Origin: Streptomyces chattanoogensis
GTDB lineage: Bacteria; Actinomycetota; Actinomycetes; Streptomycetales; Streptomycetaceae
DNA length: 64,000 nucleotides
Direction of reading: 5' to 3'
Assembly (NCBI RefSeq): GCF_001294335.1
Contig: NZ_LGKG01000153.1
Coordinates: 1-64,000 of the forward strand
Position 1 is the first letter of the stretch. Every line of letters starts with the position of its first letter. The notes under the pieces are model-generated. The model saw only the letters and a list, made by a program, of their open reading frames with translations, was not told the origin of the DNA and did no database searches. Of this stretch, positions 17,203 to 25,548 are shown piece by piece. A program made the position numbers and the translations under genes.

Positions 17203-18540
17203 GTGTCCCACCGTCAGGTTCCCCGCACCGGCCGCACCTTCGCCGCACTGACCACCGTCGCCGCCTGCACGGCCGGACTGCTCGCGGCCACCCCTCCGGC
17301 CTCTGCCGCCCCCGGCACCCCTCGCGCCGCCGCCCGCCCCGGCACCGCCGCGCCCTATCCGAATCTGGCCCCGAGGCCCCCGATGGGCTGGAACAACTGG
17401 TCCTACTACAGCTGCAACATCAACGAGAAGGTCATCCTGGACAATGCGCGGGCGCTGGTGCGGACCGGCCTCGCGGCCAAGGGCTATGACACCGTTACCG
17501 TCGACGACTGCTGGATGGCCAAGCAACGCGGCCCCCGGGGCGAGCTGGTGCCGGACACGACGAAGTTCCCGCACGGCATGGCGTACATCGGGCAGGAACT
17601 GCACCGCCTGGGGCTGAAGTTCGGCATCTACGAGGACGTCGGCACGCTGACGTGCGGGAAGTACCCGGGCAGCTACGGGCATTTCAAGGAGGACGCGCGG
17701 CTGTTCGCCCAGTGGGGCGTCGACTACCTCAAGGCGGACGGCTGCAACGTGCCACGGCCGGCGGGCCGCACCAAGGAGCAGATCTACCGCGATGTGTACG
17801 AGCAGCAGAGCCGGGCGCTGCTGGACGTCGGACGTCCCATCACCTTCTCGGTGTCCGCACCGGCCTATTTCCAGTACGACGGCGACGCCGTCTGGCACCG
17901 GGTGATCGACTGGTCGGCCCGGCTCGGCAATCTGTGGCGGGGCGGCCGGGACATCGCGCTCGAGCAGCAGAGCCCGGCCACGAAGTGGTCCTCCATCGTC
18001 TACAACTTCCGCTACAACGCGGGGCTGGCGGCACTCCAGCGGCCGGGACGCTGGAACGACCCCGACTTCCTGCTGGCCGGTGACTCGGGGCTGAACCGGC
18101 ACGAGATGCAGAGCCAGATGTCGCTGTGGGCGATGATGGCCGCACCGCTGATCTCCAGTACGAACCTGGCCGGGCTGTCACCGGAGGCGCGCGAGGTCCT
18201 GGGCAACCAGGAGATCATCGCCGTCGACCAGGACCCGCTCGGCGAGCAGGGGAAGGTCGTCGAGCAGAACGACGGCTACACGGTGATGTCCAGGCGGCTG
18301 GGGAACGGCGACCGCGCGGTCGCGCTGTTCAACGCGGGTGACGCGCCGCGCACGCTGTCCACCACCGCGGCCGCGGCGGGGCTGCCGGACGCGCCCTCGT
18401 ACTGGCTGCACAATCTGGTCACGGGGCACGGCAGGCACAGCGGCGGGACCATCGCCGCGAGGGACGTGCCGCCGCACGGCACCGTGCTCTACCGGGTCAC
18501 CGCGCGCGCAGGGGGCCAGGACGCGGCGGCCGGGGCCTGA
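17203..18540 (+). CDS. Secreted alpha-galactosidase, glycoside hydrolase family 27
   Basis: A 445-residue exported GH27 enzyme. Residues 1-36 are a signal peptide ending ASA. The catalytic domain starts at LAPRPPMGWNNWSYYSCNI and has the nucleophile Asp179 in DYLKADGCN. The probable acid/base is Asp236 in RVIDWS, and the conserved RWNDPDFLLAG loop is present. A C-terminal beta-sandwich follows (about 335-440, DGYTVMSRRL...). It should cleave alpha-1,6-galactosides such as melibiose, raffinose or galactomannan side chains outside the cell. The GTG start has GAGGTGA upstream. It stands alone, convergent with the kinase gene. Confidence 0.92.
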   Translation: MSHRQVPRTGRTFAALTTVAACTAGLLAATPPASAAPGTPRAAARPGTAAPYPNLAPRPPMGWNNWSYYSCNINEKVILDNARALVRTGLAAKGYDTVTVDDCWMAKQRGPRGELVPDTTKFPHGMAYIGQELHRLGLKFGIYEDVGTLTCGKYPGSYGHFKEDARLFAQWGVDYLKADGCNVPRPAGRTKEQIYRDVYEQQSRALLDVGRPITFSVSAPAYFQYDGDAVWHRVIDWSARLGNLWRGGRDIALEQQSPATKWSSIVYNFRYNAGLAALQRPGRWNDPDFLLAGDSGLNRHEMQSQMSLWAMMAAPLISSTNLAGLSPEAREVLGNQEIIAVDQDPLGEQGKVVEQNDGYTVMSRRLGNGDRAVALFNAGDAPRTLSTTAAAAGLPDAPSYWLHNLVTGHGRHSGGTIAARDVPPHGTVLYRVTARAGGQDAAAGA

Positions 18541-18559
18541 CCGCACAGGCCCGGGCCTG
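18533..18559. terminator. Stem-loop between convergent genes
   Basis: GGGCCTG (18533-18539), loop ACCGCA and CAGGCCC (18546-18552) form a 7-bp stem overlapping the alpha-galactosidase stop; CAGGCCC can alternatively pair with GGGCCTG at 18553-18559. The mutually exclusive stems sit in the 29-bp gap between convergent genes, suiting bidirectional termination. Confidence 0.45.
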
Positions 18560-18569
18560 ACACCGCCCG

Positions 18570-20537
18570 CTACCGCCGCGCGGCCCGCTCCTGGCGCAGT
18601 GCCGCGACCCGGCGGTGGAGAGCGGCCGCCTCGTCCGTACGGCCCAGCTGCTCCAGGCACTGGGCCTCGTCCGTACGGCTGGCCAGCGCTTCGAGGTCAC
18701 CGGCGCCCAGGACCCGTTCGCGGGCGTCGGCGACCCTGCGGTAGTTGCCGAGCGCATCCGCCCAGCGGCCGAGCCAGCCGAGCGCCACGGCGACCTCGCG
18801 GCGGCTGACGAGGGTGTCGGGATGGTCGGCGCCGAGCACCCGCTCGCGCGCCGCCGCCACCTCGCAGGCCTCGTCCAGCGCCTCCTCCCAGCGGCCCAGC
18901 CGCCCGAGGTTGACGCCCAGGCCGTGCCGGGCGCGCAGCGTCTCGGGGTCGTCGGCGCCCTGTGCGCGCGTACGGGCCGCCACCAGGTCGCGGTAGACCG
19001 CCAGGGCATCGGCGCTGCGGCCCAGGCGGCCGAGGCTGATGCCGGTCTCGTAGCGGGCGGCGAGGGTGTCGGGGTGGTCGTGGCCGAGCGTTTCGGCGCG
19101 CGCCGCCGCCACCTCCCGGTAGGTCCCGAGCGCCTCCTCCCATTTACCCAGCTGCCCCATGACGAAGCCGAGTTCGTAGCGGGTGAGGAGGGTGTCGGGG
19201 TGCCGTGCGCCCAGCACCCGGCTGCGCGCTCCGGCCACCTCGCGGGCCGTGGCGTAGCAGTCCTCGAGCCGGCCCAGGCGGGCGAGGCCGAACGCGAGGT
19301 GGTGGCGGCAGCCGAGGGTGTCGGGGTGGTCGGGGCCCAGGACGCGTTCCCGGCCCGCCAGCACTCCGGCGCACACCTGGTACGCCTCGAAGTGCCGGCC
19401 GAGCCTGCTCAGCGCGATCCCGGCCTCCAGGCGCGCGGTGAGCGCCGCGGGGTCGTCGCCGGGCGGCACCGGCCGGGCGCTTCCGGCGGCCGGGGAGGCC
19501 TCGTGCGGCCGGCCCGCGCCGCCGCCCGTCCAGCTGTCGGTGAGGACGGCGGCGGCCCGGTCGGCCGCGGGACGGCGGACCGTACCCGCCGCCGGGGACC
19601 CGGTGGTCATCCCGCGCGTCCAGGAGGGCTGCCGCTGGGCGGGGACGGTGGCGCCGCCGACCGCCGGGGCGGTCCGCCCGGTGTGGCCGTCGCGGGCGTC
19701 GGCGAGGCGTTTGCCCAGCTCGTCGGCGTCCTGCGGACGGTCGTCCGGGTCCTTGGCGAGCAGGTCGAGGATGATCCGCTCGTACGGCCCGGGCAGGTCG
19801 GGGCGGTGGGTGCGCGGTGGTTCCGGAGGGGTGTCGCGATGGTCGACGAGCACCGCCCAGGCGTCGCCGCTGCCGAACGGCGGGGCGCCGGTGGCGATCT
19901 CGTACAGCACACAGCCCAGGGAGTACAGATCGCTGCGGTGGTCGACGGTGTCCGCGCCGATCTGCTCGGGCGACATGTAGTGCGGGCTGCCCATGGCGAC
20001 GCCGGTGCCGGTCAGCCGGGCGGTGAAGCCGATGTCGTGGCCCAGGCGGGCGATGCCGAAGTCGCAGATCTTGACCGTGCCGTCGGCGGTGCGCACGATG
20101 TTCGCCGGTTTCAGGTCGCGGTGCACGATGGCCTGCTCGTGGGTGTAGGCGAGCGCGGCGCCGACCTGCTCGGCGATGTCGACGACGTCCGGGACGGGCA
20201 GCGGCCGGCGCCGGTTGTCGTCCAGCAGCTGGCTGAGGTTACGGCCGCTGAGCAGCTCCATGACGAGGAAGAGCGTCCCCTCGTCCTCGCCGAAGTCGTG
20301 GACGACGGTGATGCCGCGGTGCTGGAGACCGGCCGCGGCCCGCGCCTCGCGGCGGAAGCGCTCGCGCAGCACCGTGAGGAACCCCGCCTCGTGCCGCGGC
20401 CCCACGGGCTTGAGGCATTTGACCGCCACCTGGCGGCCGAGCGATTCGTCGCGGGCCCGCCAGACCTCGCCCATGCCGCCGCGTCCGATGATGTCGAGCA
20501 GGCGGTAGCGCCCCTGGATCAGCCTGTCTTCCGCCAT
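18570..20537 (-). CDS. Soluble Ser/Thr protein kinase with C-terminal TPR array
   Basis: A 655-residue Hanks-type kinase. The kinase domain (about 8-275) has the P-loop IGRGGMGEV, Lys40, HRDLKPAN with Asp141, DFG at 159-161 and SPHYMSPEQI. A Pro/Ala/Thr linker follows, then about seven 42-residue TPR units from about 366 to the end, each with the pattern LGxxHPDTL...LGRxxEAL...RxxVLG. No transmembrane segment is seen, so it is cytoplasmic, and the TPR array is likely a docking surface. Start ATG 20537 lies 26 bp after the MpaB-like gene on the same strand, forming an operon with FadE and MpaB. That placement suggests it senses or controls lipid or sterol metabolism. Confidence 0.9.
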   Translation of the reverse strand: MAEDRLIQGRYRLLDIIGRGGMGEVWRARDESLGRQVAVKCLKPVGPRHEAGFLTVLRERFRREARAAAGLQHRGITVVHDFGEDEGTLFLVMELLSGRNLSQLLDDNRRRPLPVPDVVDIAEQVGAALAYTHEQAIVHRDLKPANIVRTADGTVKICDFGIARLGHDIGFTARLTGTGVAMGSPHYMSPEQIGADTVDHRSDLYSLGCVLYEIATGAPPFGSGDAWAVLVDHRDTPPEPPRTHRPDLPGPYERIILDLLAKDPDDRPQDADELGKRLADARDGHTGRTAPAVGGATVPAQRQPSWTRGMTTGSPAAGTVRRPAADRAAAVLTDSWTGGGAGRPHEASPAAGSARPVPPGDDPAALTARLEAGIALSRLGRHFEAYQVCAGVLAGRERVLGPDHPDTLGCRHHLAFGLARLGRLEDCYATAREVAGARSRVLGARHPDTLLTRYELGFVMGQLGKWEEALGTYREVAAARAETLGHDHPDTLAARYETGISLGRLGRSADALAVYRDLVAARTRAQGADDPETLRARHGLGVNLGRLGRWEEALDEACEVAAARERVLGADHPDTLVSRREVAVALGWLGRWADALGNYRRVADARERVLGAGDLEALASRTDEAQCLEQLGRTDEAAALHRRVAALRQERAARR

Positions 20538-20563
20538 CGCGGTATCGCCCCCCGTCCCCGCGT

Positions 20564-21481
20564 TCAGTCGCGCAGCTCCCCCTGCATGTCCTTGTGCCCG
20601 TCCAGTATGGCGGCGGACCGGCGCAGCTTGTAGGGCGCTGGGCGGGTGCCGGGTCCGAGCCGGTCCACCGCGCGCAGGATGTGCTGCGGCGGAAGGCGCC
20701 AGCGCAGCGCGGGAGGAATGGCGCGCAATATTCGGCCGGTGGCGCACAGCCGGCGGGTGACGACGGCGGGGGGCGGCGCCGGGCGGCCGTACAGCTCGTG
20801 GGCGTGGGCGGGCAGTGCGCCGTAGGCGAGCTGCGCGACCTGGTGCCAGACGAGGGCGCGGGCCGGGACGAGCGGGGCGGGGGTCGGTGGCCTGCGGAGG
20901 AACGCGTCGACCTGCCGGGCCCCGGGGGTGAGGGCGAGTTCGGGCCGTACGGCCGCGAAGTAGGCGGCGAGCGCGGCCCGGTCGCCGGGGACCGCGTCCG
21001 GGTCGAGGCCGACGAGCCGGGCGCTGACGCGCTGCTCGTCCAGATAGGCGTCGGCCTGGGCGCCGGTGAGCGGGAAGCCGGAGCGGCGCAGTACGTGCAG
21101 GTAGGAGTCCACCTCGGCGCAGTGCACCCAGAGCAGCAGGTCCGGCTCGTCGATGCGGTAGCGCTCGCCGGTGGCCGGGTCGGCGGCGGACAGCCGGCAG
21201 TGGATACGGCGCACCGTGGCGCCGGCCCGCTCGGCGGCCTCGGTGGTGCCGTAGGTGAGGGTGCCGACGAAGTTCGCGGTGCGCATCAGCCGGCCCCAGG
21301 CGTCCCGTCGGCCCCTCTTGTTGCTCTGGAAGGCGGCCGAGTTCTGGATGACGCCGGCCACCGCGCGCGGGTGCAGCGCCTGGAGGTACAGCGCGCGGAC
21401 GCCCGCGATCCACATCATCGGGTCGCCGTGCATCTGCCAGGTCACCGAGCGGGGGCCGAAGAGCCCCGGGTCGCCCGCCAT
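20564..21481 (-). CDS. MpaB/latex-clearing-protein-like oxygenase (DUF2236)
   Basis: A 305-residue protein of the MpaB/Lcp DUF2236 family, mostly helical. It has the family opening FGPRSVTWQMHGDPMMWIAG, the ALYLQALHPRAVAGV segment with the probable heme-ligand His, ANFVGTLTYG, and VRRIHCRLS...DEPDLLLWVHCAEVDSYL. Members include rubber oxygenase Lcp, a b-type heme enzyme cleaving polyisoprene, and the fungal MpaB that cleaves a farnesyl chain. GGAGGTG precedes the ATG. It lies 15 bp after the FadE gene and 26 bp before the kinase gene. The operon suggests oxidative attack on an isoprenoid or sterol-like substrate whose products enter CoA catabolism. Confidence 0.85.
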   Translation of the reverse strand: MAGDPGLFGPRSVTWQMHGDPMMWIAGVRALYLQALHPRAVAGVIQNSAAFQSNKRGRRDAWGRLMRTANFVGTLTYGTTEAAERAGATVRRIHCRLSAADPATGERYRIDEPDLLLWVHCAEVDSYLHVLRRSGFPLTGAQADAYLDEQRVSARLVGLDPDAVPGDRAALAAYFAAVRPELALTPGARQVDAFLRRPPTPAPLVPARALVWHQVAQLAYGALPAHAHELYGRPAPPPAVVTRRLCATGRILRAIPPALRWRLPPQHILRAVDRLGPGTRPAPYKLRRSAAILDGHKDMQGELRD

Positions 21482-21496
21482 GGGGGCACCTCCGTG

Positions 21497-22687
21497 TCAG
21501 CGCCGTACGCGGGGCATCCCGAGGCCGATCCACGAGATGATCTCGCGCTGGATCTCGTTGTTGCCGCCGCCGAAGGTGAAGATGACGGCGGAGCGGTAGC
21601 CGCGCTCCAGTTCGCCGTGCAGCACCGCGCCCGCCGAGCCCTCCTTCAGCGGTCCGGCGGCGCCGACGATCTCCATCAGCCAGGCGTAGGCGTCCCGCCG
21701 GGCCTCGGAGCCGTAGACCTTGACCGCGGAGGCGTCCTGCGGGGTGAGCGTGCCCTGCTGGAGCGCGTCGACCATCTGCCAGTTCAGCAGCTTCATCGCC
21801 TCCAGTCTGGCGTGGGTGCGGGCCAGCCGTCCACGCACCCAGCCCAGGTCGATGACCCGGCGGCCGTCGGCGAGCTTGGTGTCCGACGTCCAGCGTTGGA
21901 CGTCGGACAGCGCACGGATGGCCATGGTGCCGTGCGCGGCGAGGGTGACCCGTTCGTGGTTGAGCTGGTTGGTGATGATCCGCCAGCCCTTGTTCTCCCG
22001 GCCGACGCGGCGGGCGGCCGGGACGGTGATGTTCTCGTAGTAGCTGGCGGTGGTGTCGTGCGAGGCGAGGGTGTTGATCAGGGTGCAGGAGTAGCCGGGG
22101 TCGCTGGTGGGGACCAGGAGCATGGTGATGCCCTTGTGGGGCGGCGCGTCGGGATCCGTGCGCACCGCCAGCCACACCCAGTCCGCGGTGTCCCCGTTGG
22201 TCGTCCAGATCTTCTGCCCGTTGACGGTGTAGTGCCCGCTCTCCTCGTCGCCTTCCCGTACGGCGCGGGTCCTGAGGGCGGCCAGGTCGGTCCCGGCGTC
22301 CGGTTCGCTGTAGCCGATCGCGAAGTCGATCTCGCCGGAGAGGATCCGGGGCAGGAAGTAGGCCTTCTGTTCGTCGGTGCCGAACTGCATGATCGTCGGG
22401 CCGACGGTGTTCAGCGCCATCAGCGGCAGCGGTACGCCCGCCTGTGCGGCCTCGTCGAAGAAGATGAACTGCTCCATCGGCGTCATCCCGCGCCCGCCGA
22501 ACTCCTCGGGCCAGCCGACGCCGAGCCAGCCGTCGGCGCCGAGGCGTCGTACGGTCTCGCGGTAGAAGCGCTTCTGGGCGGCGGGGTCGGCGTACCGGGC
22601 GGAGGAGTGGTCCGGCACCAGCTCGGCGAAGTACGTCCGCAGCTCGGCGCGCAGCTGCCGCTGCCCGGGGGTGTATTCGAGGTGCAC
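21497..22687 (-). CDS. Acyl-CoA dehydrogenase, FadE26/ChsE-like
   Basis: A 396-residue acyl-CoA dehydrogenase. The N-terminus YTPGQRQLRAELRTYFAEL, GWPEEFGGRGMTPMEQFIF, the FAD/substrate motif IGYSEPDAGTDLAALRT, NGQKIWTTNGDTADWVWLAVR, and the C-terminal GGGNNEIQREIISWIGLG all fit. They resemble the FadE26-type subunit of the heteromeric steroid side-chain dehydrogenases (ChsE4-ChsE5). The mycobacterial enzymes need a second, FadE27-type subunit, which is not adjacent here. The GTG at 22687 follows GGAGGGG; the frame extends to 22849 but is unsupported. A KstR-type box lies 86 bp upstream of the start. Confidence 0.88.
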   Translation of the reverse strand: MHLEYTPGQRQLRAELRTYFAELVPDHSSARYADPAAQKRFYRETVRRLGADGWLGVGWPEEFGGRGMTPMEQFIFFDEAAQAGVPLPLMALNTVGPTIMQFGTDEQKAYFLPRILSGEIDFAIGYSEPDAGTDLAALRTRAVREGDEESGHYTVNGQKIWTTNGDTADWVWLAVRTDPDAPPHKGITMLLVPTSDPGYSCTLINTLASHDTTASYYENITVPAARRVGRENKGWRIITNQLNHERVTLAAHGTMAIRALSDVQRWTSDTKLADGRRVIDLGWVRGRLARTHARLEAMKLLNWQMVDALQQGTLTPQDASAVKVYGSEARRDAYAWLMEIVGAAGPLKEGSAGAVLHGELERGYRSAVIFTFGGGNNEIQREIISWIGLGMPRVRR

Positions 22688-22772
22688 GGCCCCTCCAGTT
22701 CGTCCGGTCCGGTCGGCCGGGACGGGCGCACCCTGATGCTGACGGTCCGTCGGATGCCGGCCGAGGGCACAG

Positions 22773-22786
22773 TAGAACTTGTTCCA
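22773..22786. promoter_or_regulatory. KstR-type operator before the FadE operon
   Basis: TAGAACTTGTTCCA fits TNNAACNNGTTNNA at every fixed position and is itself nearly palindromic (GAAC-TT-GTTC). It is upstream of a FadE26-like gene, a known KstR target class. Together with the box at 4560-4573 it suggests a KstR-like repressor encoded elsewhere in the genome. Confidence 0.62.
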
Positions 22787-22882
22787 GTAATACGGAAGGG
22801 GCCGTCCGCGCCGGACGGAGCCCATGCCGAAGGCCCGGGCCGGAACCATGGCGGTTCCGGCCCGGGCCTCGCCGCGGGCCCG

Positions 22883-23371
22883 TCAGCTCCCGGGGCGCTT
22901 CGCCGGTGCGCTCGGCTTGGCGGGCTTGGCCGGCTTGACCGACTTGGCGGGCTTGTCCGGCCTGACCTTGCTGTGGTTGCGCGGCATGTCCTTGCAGAAC
23001 TTGACGGAGCCGTTGTTGTTCACATGCTTCGCCGAGATCCAGCTGTCGCGGGTGTCACGGATCAGATACCAGATGCTGTTGCCGTCGATGTTCTGCGCGC
23101 GGACCTTGCACTCCAAGCCGATCCGGGACTGGTGGCGGATGTAGCCCCGGATCAGCGCATCGGTGCTGGGGTCCTGACGCAGGGTCAGGCCATGACTGGC
23201 CGTGACGGTGCCGAACGGCTTGTCGGCCGCACCCTGGGGCGGCGACGGCGGCGCGGCCTGGGCGGGGGCCGCGGCGAGCAGCGTCGCACCGAGGGTCAGA
23301 GCCGCCGTCAGCGCACCGGCACCGGCCGCCAGCCGCTTGCCCCGGCCCCCGAAGATATCGGTCGTGGACAT
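22883..23371 (-). CDS. Secreted SH3-like small protein
   Basis: A 162-residue exported protein. Residues 1-40 are a signal peptide (Arg/Lys, Ala-rich core, PAQA-A). The mature part (about 50-125) looks like a bacterial SH3 domain: V-x-A-S-H-G-L-T-L-R-Q-x-P-S-T, two Cys (VxLECKV and VKFCKD), and DSWISAKHVNN. The tail is a Lys/Pro/Ala repeat of K-P-A-K and V-K-P-A-K units that may bind cell-wall polymers. AGGAGAA precedes the ATG. Such Streptomyces proteins are usually uncharacterised; cell-envelope binding is the best guess. Confidence 0.85.
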   Translation of the reverse strand: MSTTDIFGGRGKRLAAGAGALTAALTLGATLLAAAPAQAAPPSPPQGAADKPFGTVTASHGLTLRQDPSTDALIRGYIRHQSRIGLECKVRAQNIDGNSIWYLIRDTRDSWISAKHVNNNGSVKFCKDMPRNHSKVRPDKPAKSVKPAKPAKPSAPAKRPGS

Positions 23372-23501
23372 AAGGTTCTCCTGTTCTTGACGCGCAATGC
23401 CACCATTGACGCAAAGCGGACATTACGCATAAATCACAAGAATCAAGCGACGCAACGACGGTCGCGGGGCCGTTCGTATGACGAAATCATGATTCGCTCC
23501 G

Positions 23502-24083
23502 TCAGGCCCCCAGGTCACCCCAGCCGTCCCGCAGAAGCGCGAAGATCCGGTCCAGCGCCGCCCCCGGGTCCTCGCTGCCGCGCGCCAGCCGGGGCGCGGC
23601 CAGCGCGTAGTGCGCCAGCGCGCGGACCGTCACCTCGTCCGCACCGGCGCCGGTCTCCGCGGCGATCGCCTCGGCCAGGGCCGTCTCATGGCGCATCCAC
23701 ATGCGGTGCGCGTACTCACCGAGCGCCGGTGTGCCGTCGATCAGCTCCCGGAACCTGCGGAACTCCGGCGCGTCATGGATCTCGAGGAGCACCCCCCGCA
23801 GATGCTCGTGCAGCCCGTCCAGGACCGTCCGGCCCGGCCCGCGGTCCCGTACGGCCGCGACCAGCGCCTCGCCCCGCTCGGTGTCCTGGTCGAAGACCAG
23901 CGCCTCTTTGCCGCTGAAGTGCTTGAACAGGGTGGTCACCGACACATCCGCGGCCTCGGCCACATCCTTGACGCTCACCCGGTCGTAACCGTGCTCCAGA
24001 AACAGCCGGAGCGCGGCATCCGCCAGCGCCTTGCGGGTCTGGGCCTTCTTGCGTTCCCGGCGGCCGGTCGTCGGATGGGTCAT
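23502..24083 (-). CDS. TetR-family transcriptional regulator
   Basis: A 193-residue TetR repressor. The N-terminal helix-turn-helix (about 15-60) has RKALADAALRLFLEHGYDRVSVKDVAEAADVSVTTLFKHFSGKE features of the family. The C-terminal ligand domain (65-190) is Arg/Glu/Ala-rich and not diagnostic. The ATG at 24083 is followed by MTHPTTGRRERKK. It is 122 bp downstream of the FAD monooxygenase on the same strand and may regulate it, itself, or the nearby CoA genes. It does not resemble KstR in its N-terminus. Its operator is not obvious from sequence. Confidence 0.9.
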   Translation of the reverse strand: MTHPTTGRRERKKAQTRKALADAALRLFLEHGYDRVSVKDVAEAADVSVTTLFKHFSGKEALVFDQDTERGEALVAAVRDRGPGRTVLDGLHEHLRGVLLEIHDAPEFRRFRELIDGTPALGEYAHRMWMRHETALAEAIAAETGAGADEVTVRALAHYALAAPRLARGSEDPGAALDRIFALLRDGWGDLGA

Positions 24084-24205
24084 AACGTCAGACTAACTCT
24101 CAGGGTTGAGCGGGCCGGGAAGCGGAGTGGGGCGGGGACGGGCGGCGGGGGCGGTCGGCGGGGAGGTGCTCGGCTCGGTGGGCCTTGGGGAATACCCCCC
24201 AGGAC

Positions 24206-25345
24206 CTAACGGCTGTGCAGATGGCGCAGCGAGCCCTGCGGGGCGTCGGGGGCGATGGCGTTGTCCAGGCCACGGGCGGCACCCTCGGCCGCGCGGGCGG
24301 CGCGGGGCAGCATGGCGGTCTCGTACGCACGCACCGCCTCGTCCAACTCCGCGTGCCGGAGGAGGGATTGGGCGAGTTCACAGCCGTCGAGCATGGCGAG
24401 GTTGGCGCCCATGCCGGAGAACGGTGTCATCAGATGCGCGGCGTCGCCGAGCAGCGTCAGGCCCGGGGTGTGGGTCCAGGAATGGGGTACCGGCAGCGCG
24501 TACAGCGGTCGGTTGACGAACCCGCCGTCGGCGTCCCGCAGCAGCGCCAGCAGCCGGTCGTCCCAGCCGGTGAAGCGCTTCAGCAGCGCGGCGCGTACGG
24601 CCTCGGGGTCGGTGAGGTTCACACCGTGCTCCAGCGCCCAGTCCTGGGAGCCGCGGAAGGCTGCGTACACGCGGATCCGGCCGCGGCTGTTGCGCTGGGC
24701 GATCAGGGCCTTGTTGTCGTGCGCGGCCATCATGCTGCCGTCGCCGACGAGTTGGGCGACGGCCGGGTGGCGGGTGTCGGCGTCACCGAATCCCGTTTCG
24801 ACGAAGGTGACACCCGAATAGTGCGGCGCATGCTCCGAGAGGAGCGGCCGCACCCGGGACCAGGCCCCGTCGGCGCCGATGACCAGGTCGAAGGTCTCGG
24901 CCGCGCCGCCGTCGAACTCGGCCTTGTGGGAGCCGTCGCCGAGCGGGTGAAGGGTGCGCAGATAGCGGCCCCAGCGGACGGTGCCGGGGGCGAGGGAATC
25001 GAGGAGGAGGCGCCGTAGTTCACCCCGGTCGATCTCGGGATTGCGCTGCTCGCCGGGGGCCGGCCGACGCTGGAAGAGCAGGGTGCCGGTGTGGTCCAGC
25101 AGCCGCATCTCCTGGCCCTCCGGGCGGGCGACGGCGGCGAACTCCTCCTCCAGGCCCGCCGCGCGCAGGGCGGCCTGCCCGGTGTCCTCCTGCATGTCGA
25201 GCGTGCCGCCTTGCGGGCGGTCCTCGGCGTACGCATCGCGGTCGAAGACGGTGACCGGGATGCCGTGCCGCTGGAGGACCCGGGCACAGATGAGGCCGCC
25301 GGGCCCGCCACCGATGATCGCGATGCGAGGGGTGGTGGAGGTCAT
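24206..25345 (-). CDS. FAD-dependent monooxygenase (TetX/PHBH group)
   Basis: A 379-residue class A flavin monooxygenase. It has the N-terminal IAIIGGGPGGLICARVLQRHG, an Arg-containing RPQGGTLDMQEDTGQAAL segment, DLVIGADGAWSRVRP (the DG motif) and LLGDAAHLMTPFSGMGANLAM (the GD motif). The order and the GTLDMQEDTGQ segment are typical of TetX-like monooxygenases acting on aromatic or polyketide compounds. ATG 25345 is chosen over an ATG at 25363. A TetR gene lies downstream, and an inverted repeat lies just upstream of the start. A self-resistance or xenobiotic-oxidation role is possible; substrate unknown. Confidence 0.88.
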   Translation of the reverse strand: MTSTTPRIAIIGGGPGGLICARVLQRHGIPVTVFDRDAYAEDRPQGGTLDMQEDTGQAALRAAGLEEEFAAVARPEGQEMRLLDHTGTLLFQRRPAPGEQRNPEIDRGELRRLLLDSLAPGTVRWGRYLRTLHPLGDGSHKAEFDGGAAETFDLVIGADGAWSRVRPLLSEHAPHYSGVTFVETGFGDADTRHPAVAQLVGDGSMMAAHDNKALIAQRNSRGRIRVYAAFRGSQDWALEHGVNLTDPEAVRAALLKRFTGWDDRLLALLRDADGGFVNRPLYALPVPHSWTHTPGLTLLGDAAHLMTPFSGMGANLAMLDGCELAQSLLRHAELDEAVRAYETAMLPRAARAAEGAARGLDNAIAPDAPQGSLRHLHSR

Positions 25346-25357
25346 GACCCCAGAAAA

Positions 25358-25378
25358 GCACACTCACTAAGAAAGTGC
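25358..25378. promoter_or_regulatory. Inverted repeat before FAD monooxygenase, weak operator candidate
   Basis: GCAC (25358-25361) and GTGC (25375-25378) flank CACT-AAGAA-AGTG (25365-25377). The overlapping inverted repeats lie 13 bp before the monooxygenase start, where a TetR- or MarR-type repressor could act. The arms are short, so chance is possible. Confidence 0.3.
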
Positions 25379-25518
25379 AATCGATACACTTTTCCATCCG
25401 GATCGGCCGCCGCGGCGGGCGGCCTCCTGAGGTCGCGAGCCTTCGAAAGACAGGCGGAACCCTCAACCCCCGCCACAAAAGGGACAGTTCTCCGCATCCC
25501 CCTCCACCACTTGCAGGT

Positions 25519-25537
25519 TTAGGTATGCCTAACCTAA
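25519..25537. promoter_or_regulatory. Iron box (DmdR1/IdeR/DtxR operator)
   Basis: TTAGGTATGCCTAACCTAA closely matches the 19-bp actinobacterial iron box consensus TTAGGTTAGGCTAACCTAA, differing at three positions. It ends 11 bp before the first FecCD permease start, so repression by the iron-loaded DmdR1/IdeR-type regulator is expected. No second copy was found before the siderophore biosynthesis operon. Confidence 0.9.
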
Positions 25538-25548
25538 TGTAACGACGC

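Noticed and set aside
23502..24083. TetR gene as the KstR repressor
   Set aside because: Its N-terminal helix-turn-helix and length do not resemble KstR as I know it, and no KstR-type box was seen before it.
24184..24200. GGGG-AATA-CCCC stem after the FAD monooxygenase
   Set aside because: Only four to six pairs in a very GC-rich context; too weak to list as a terminator.
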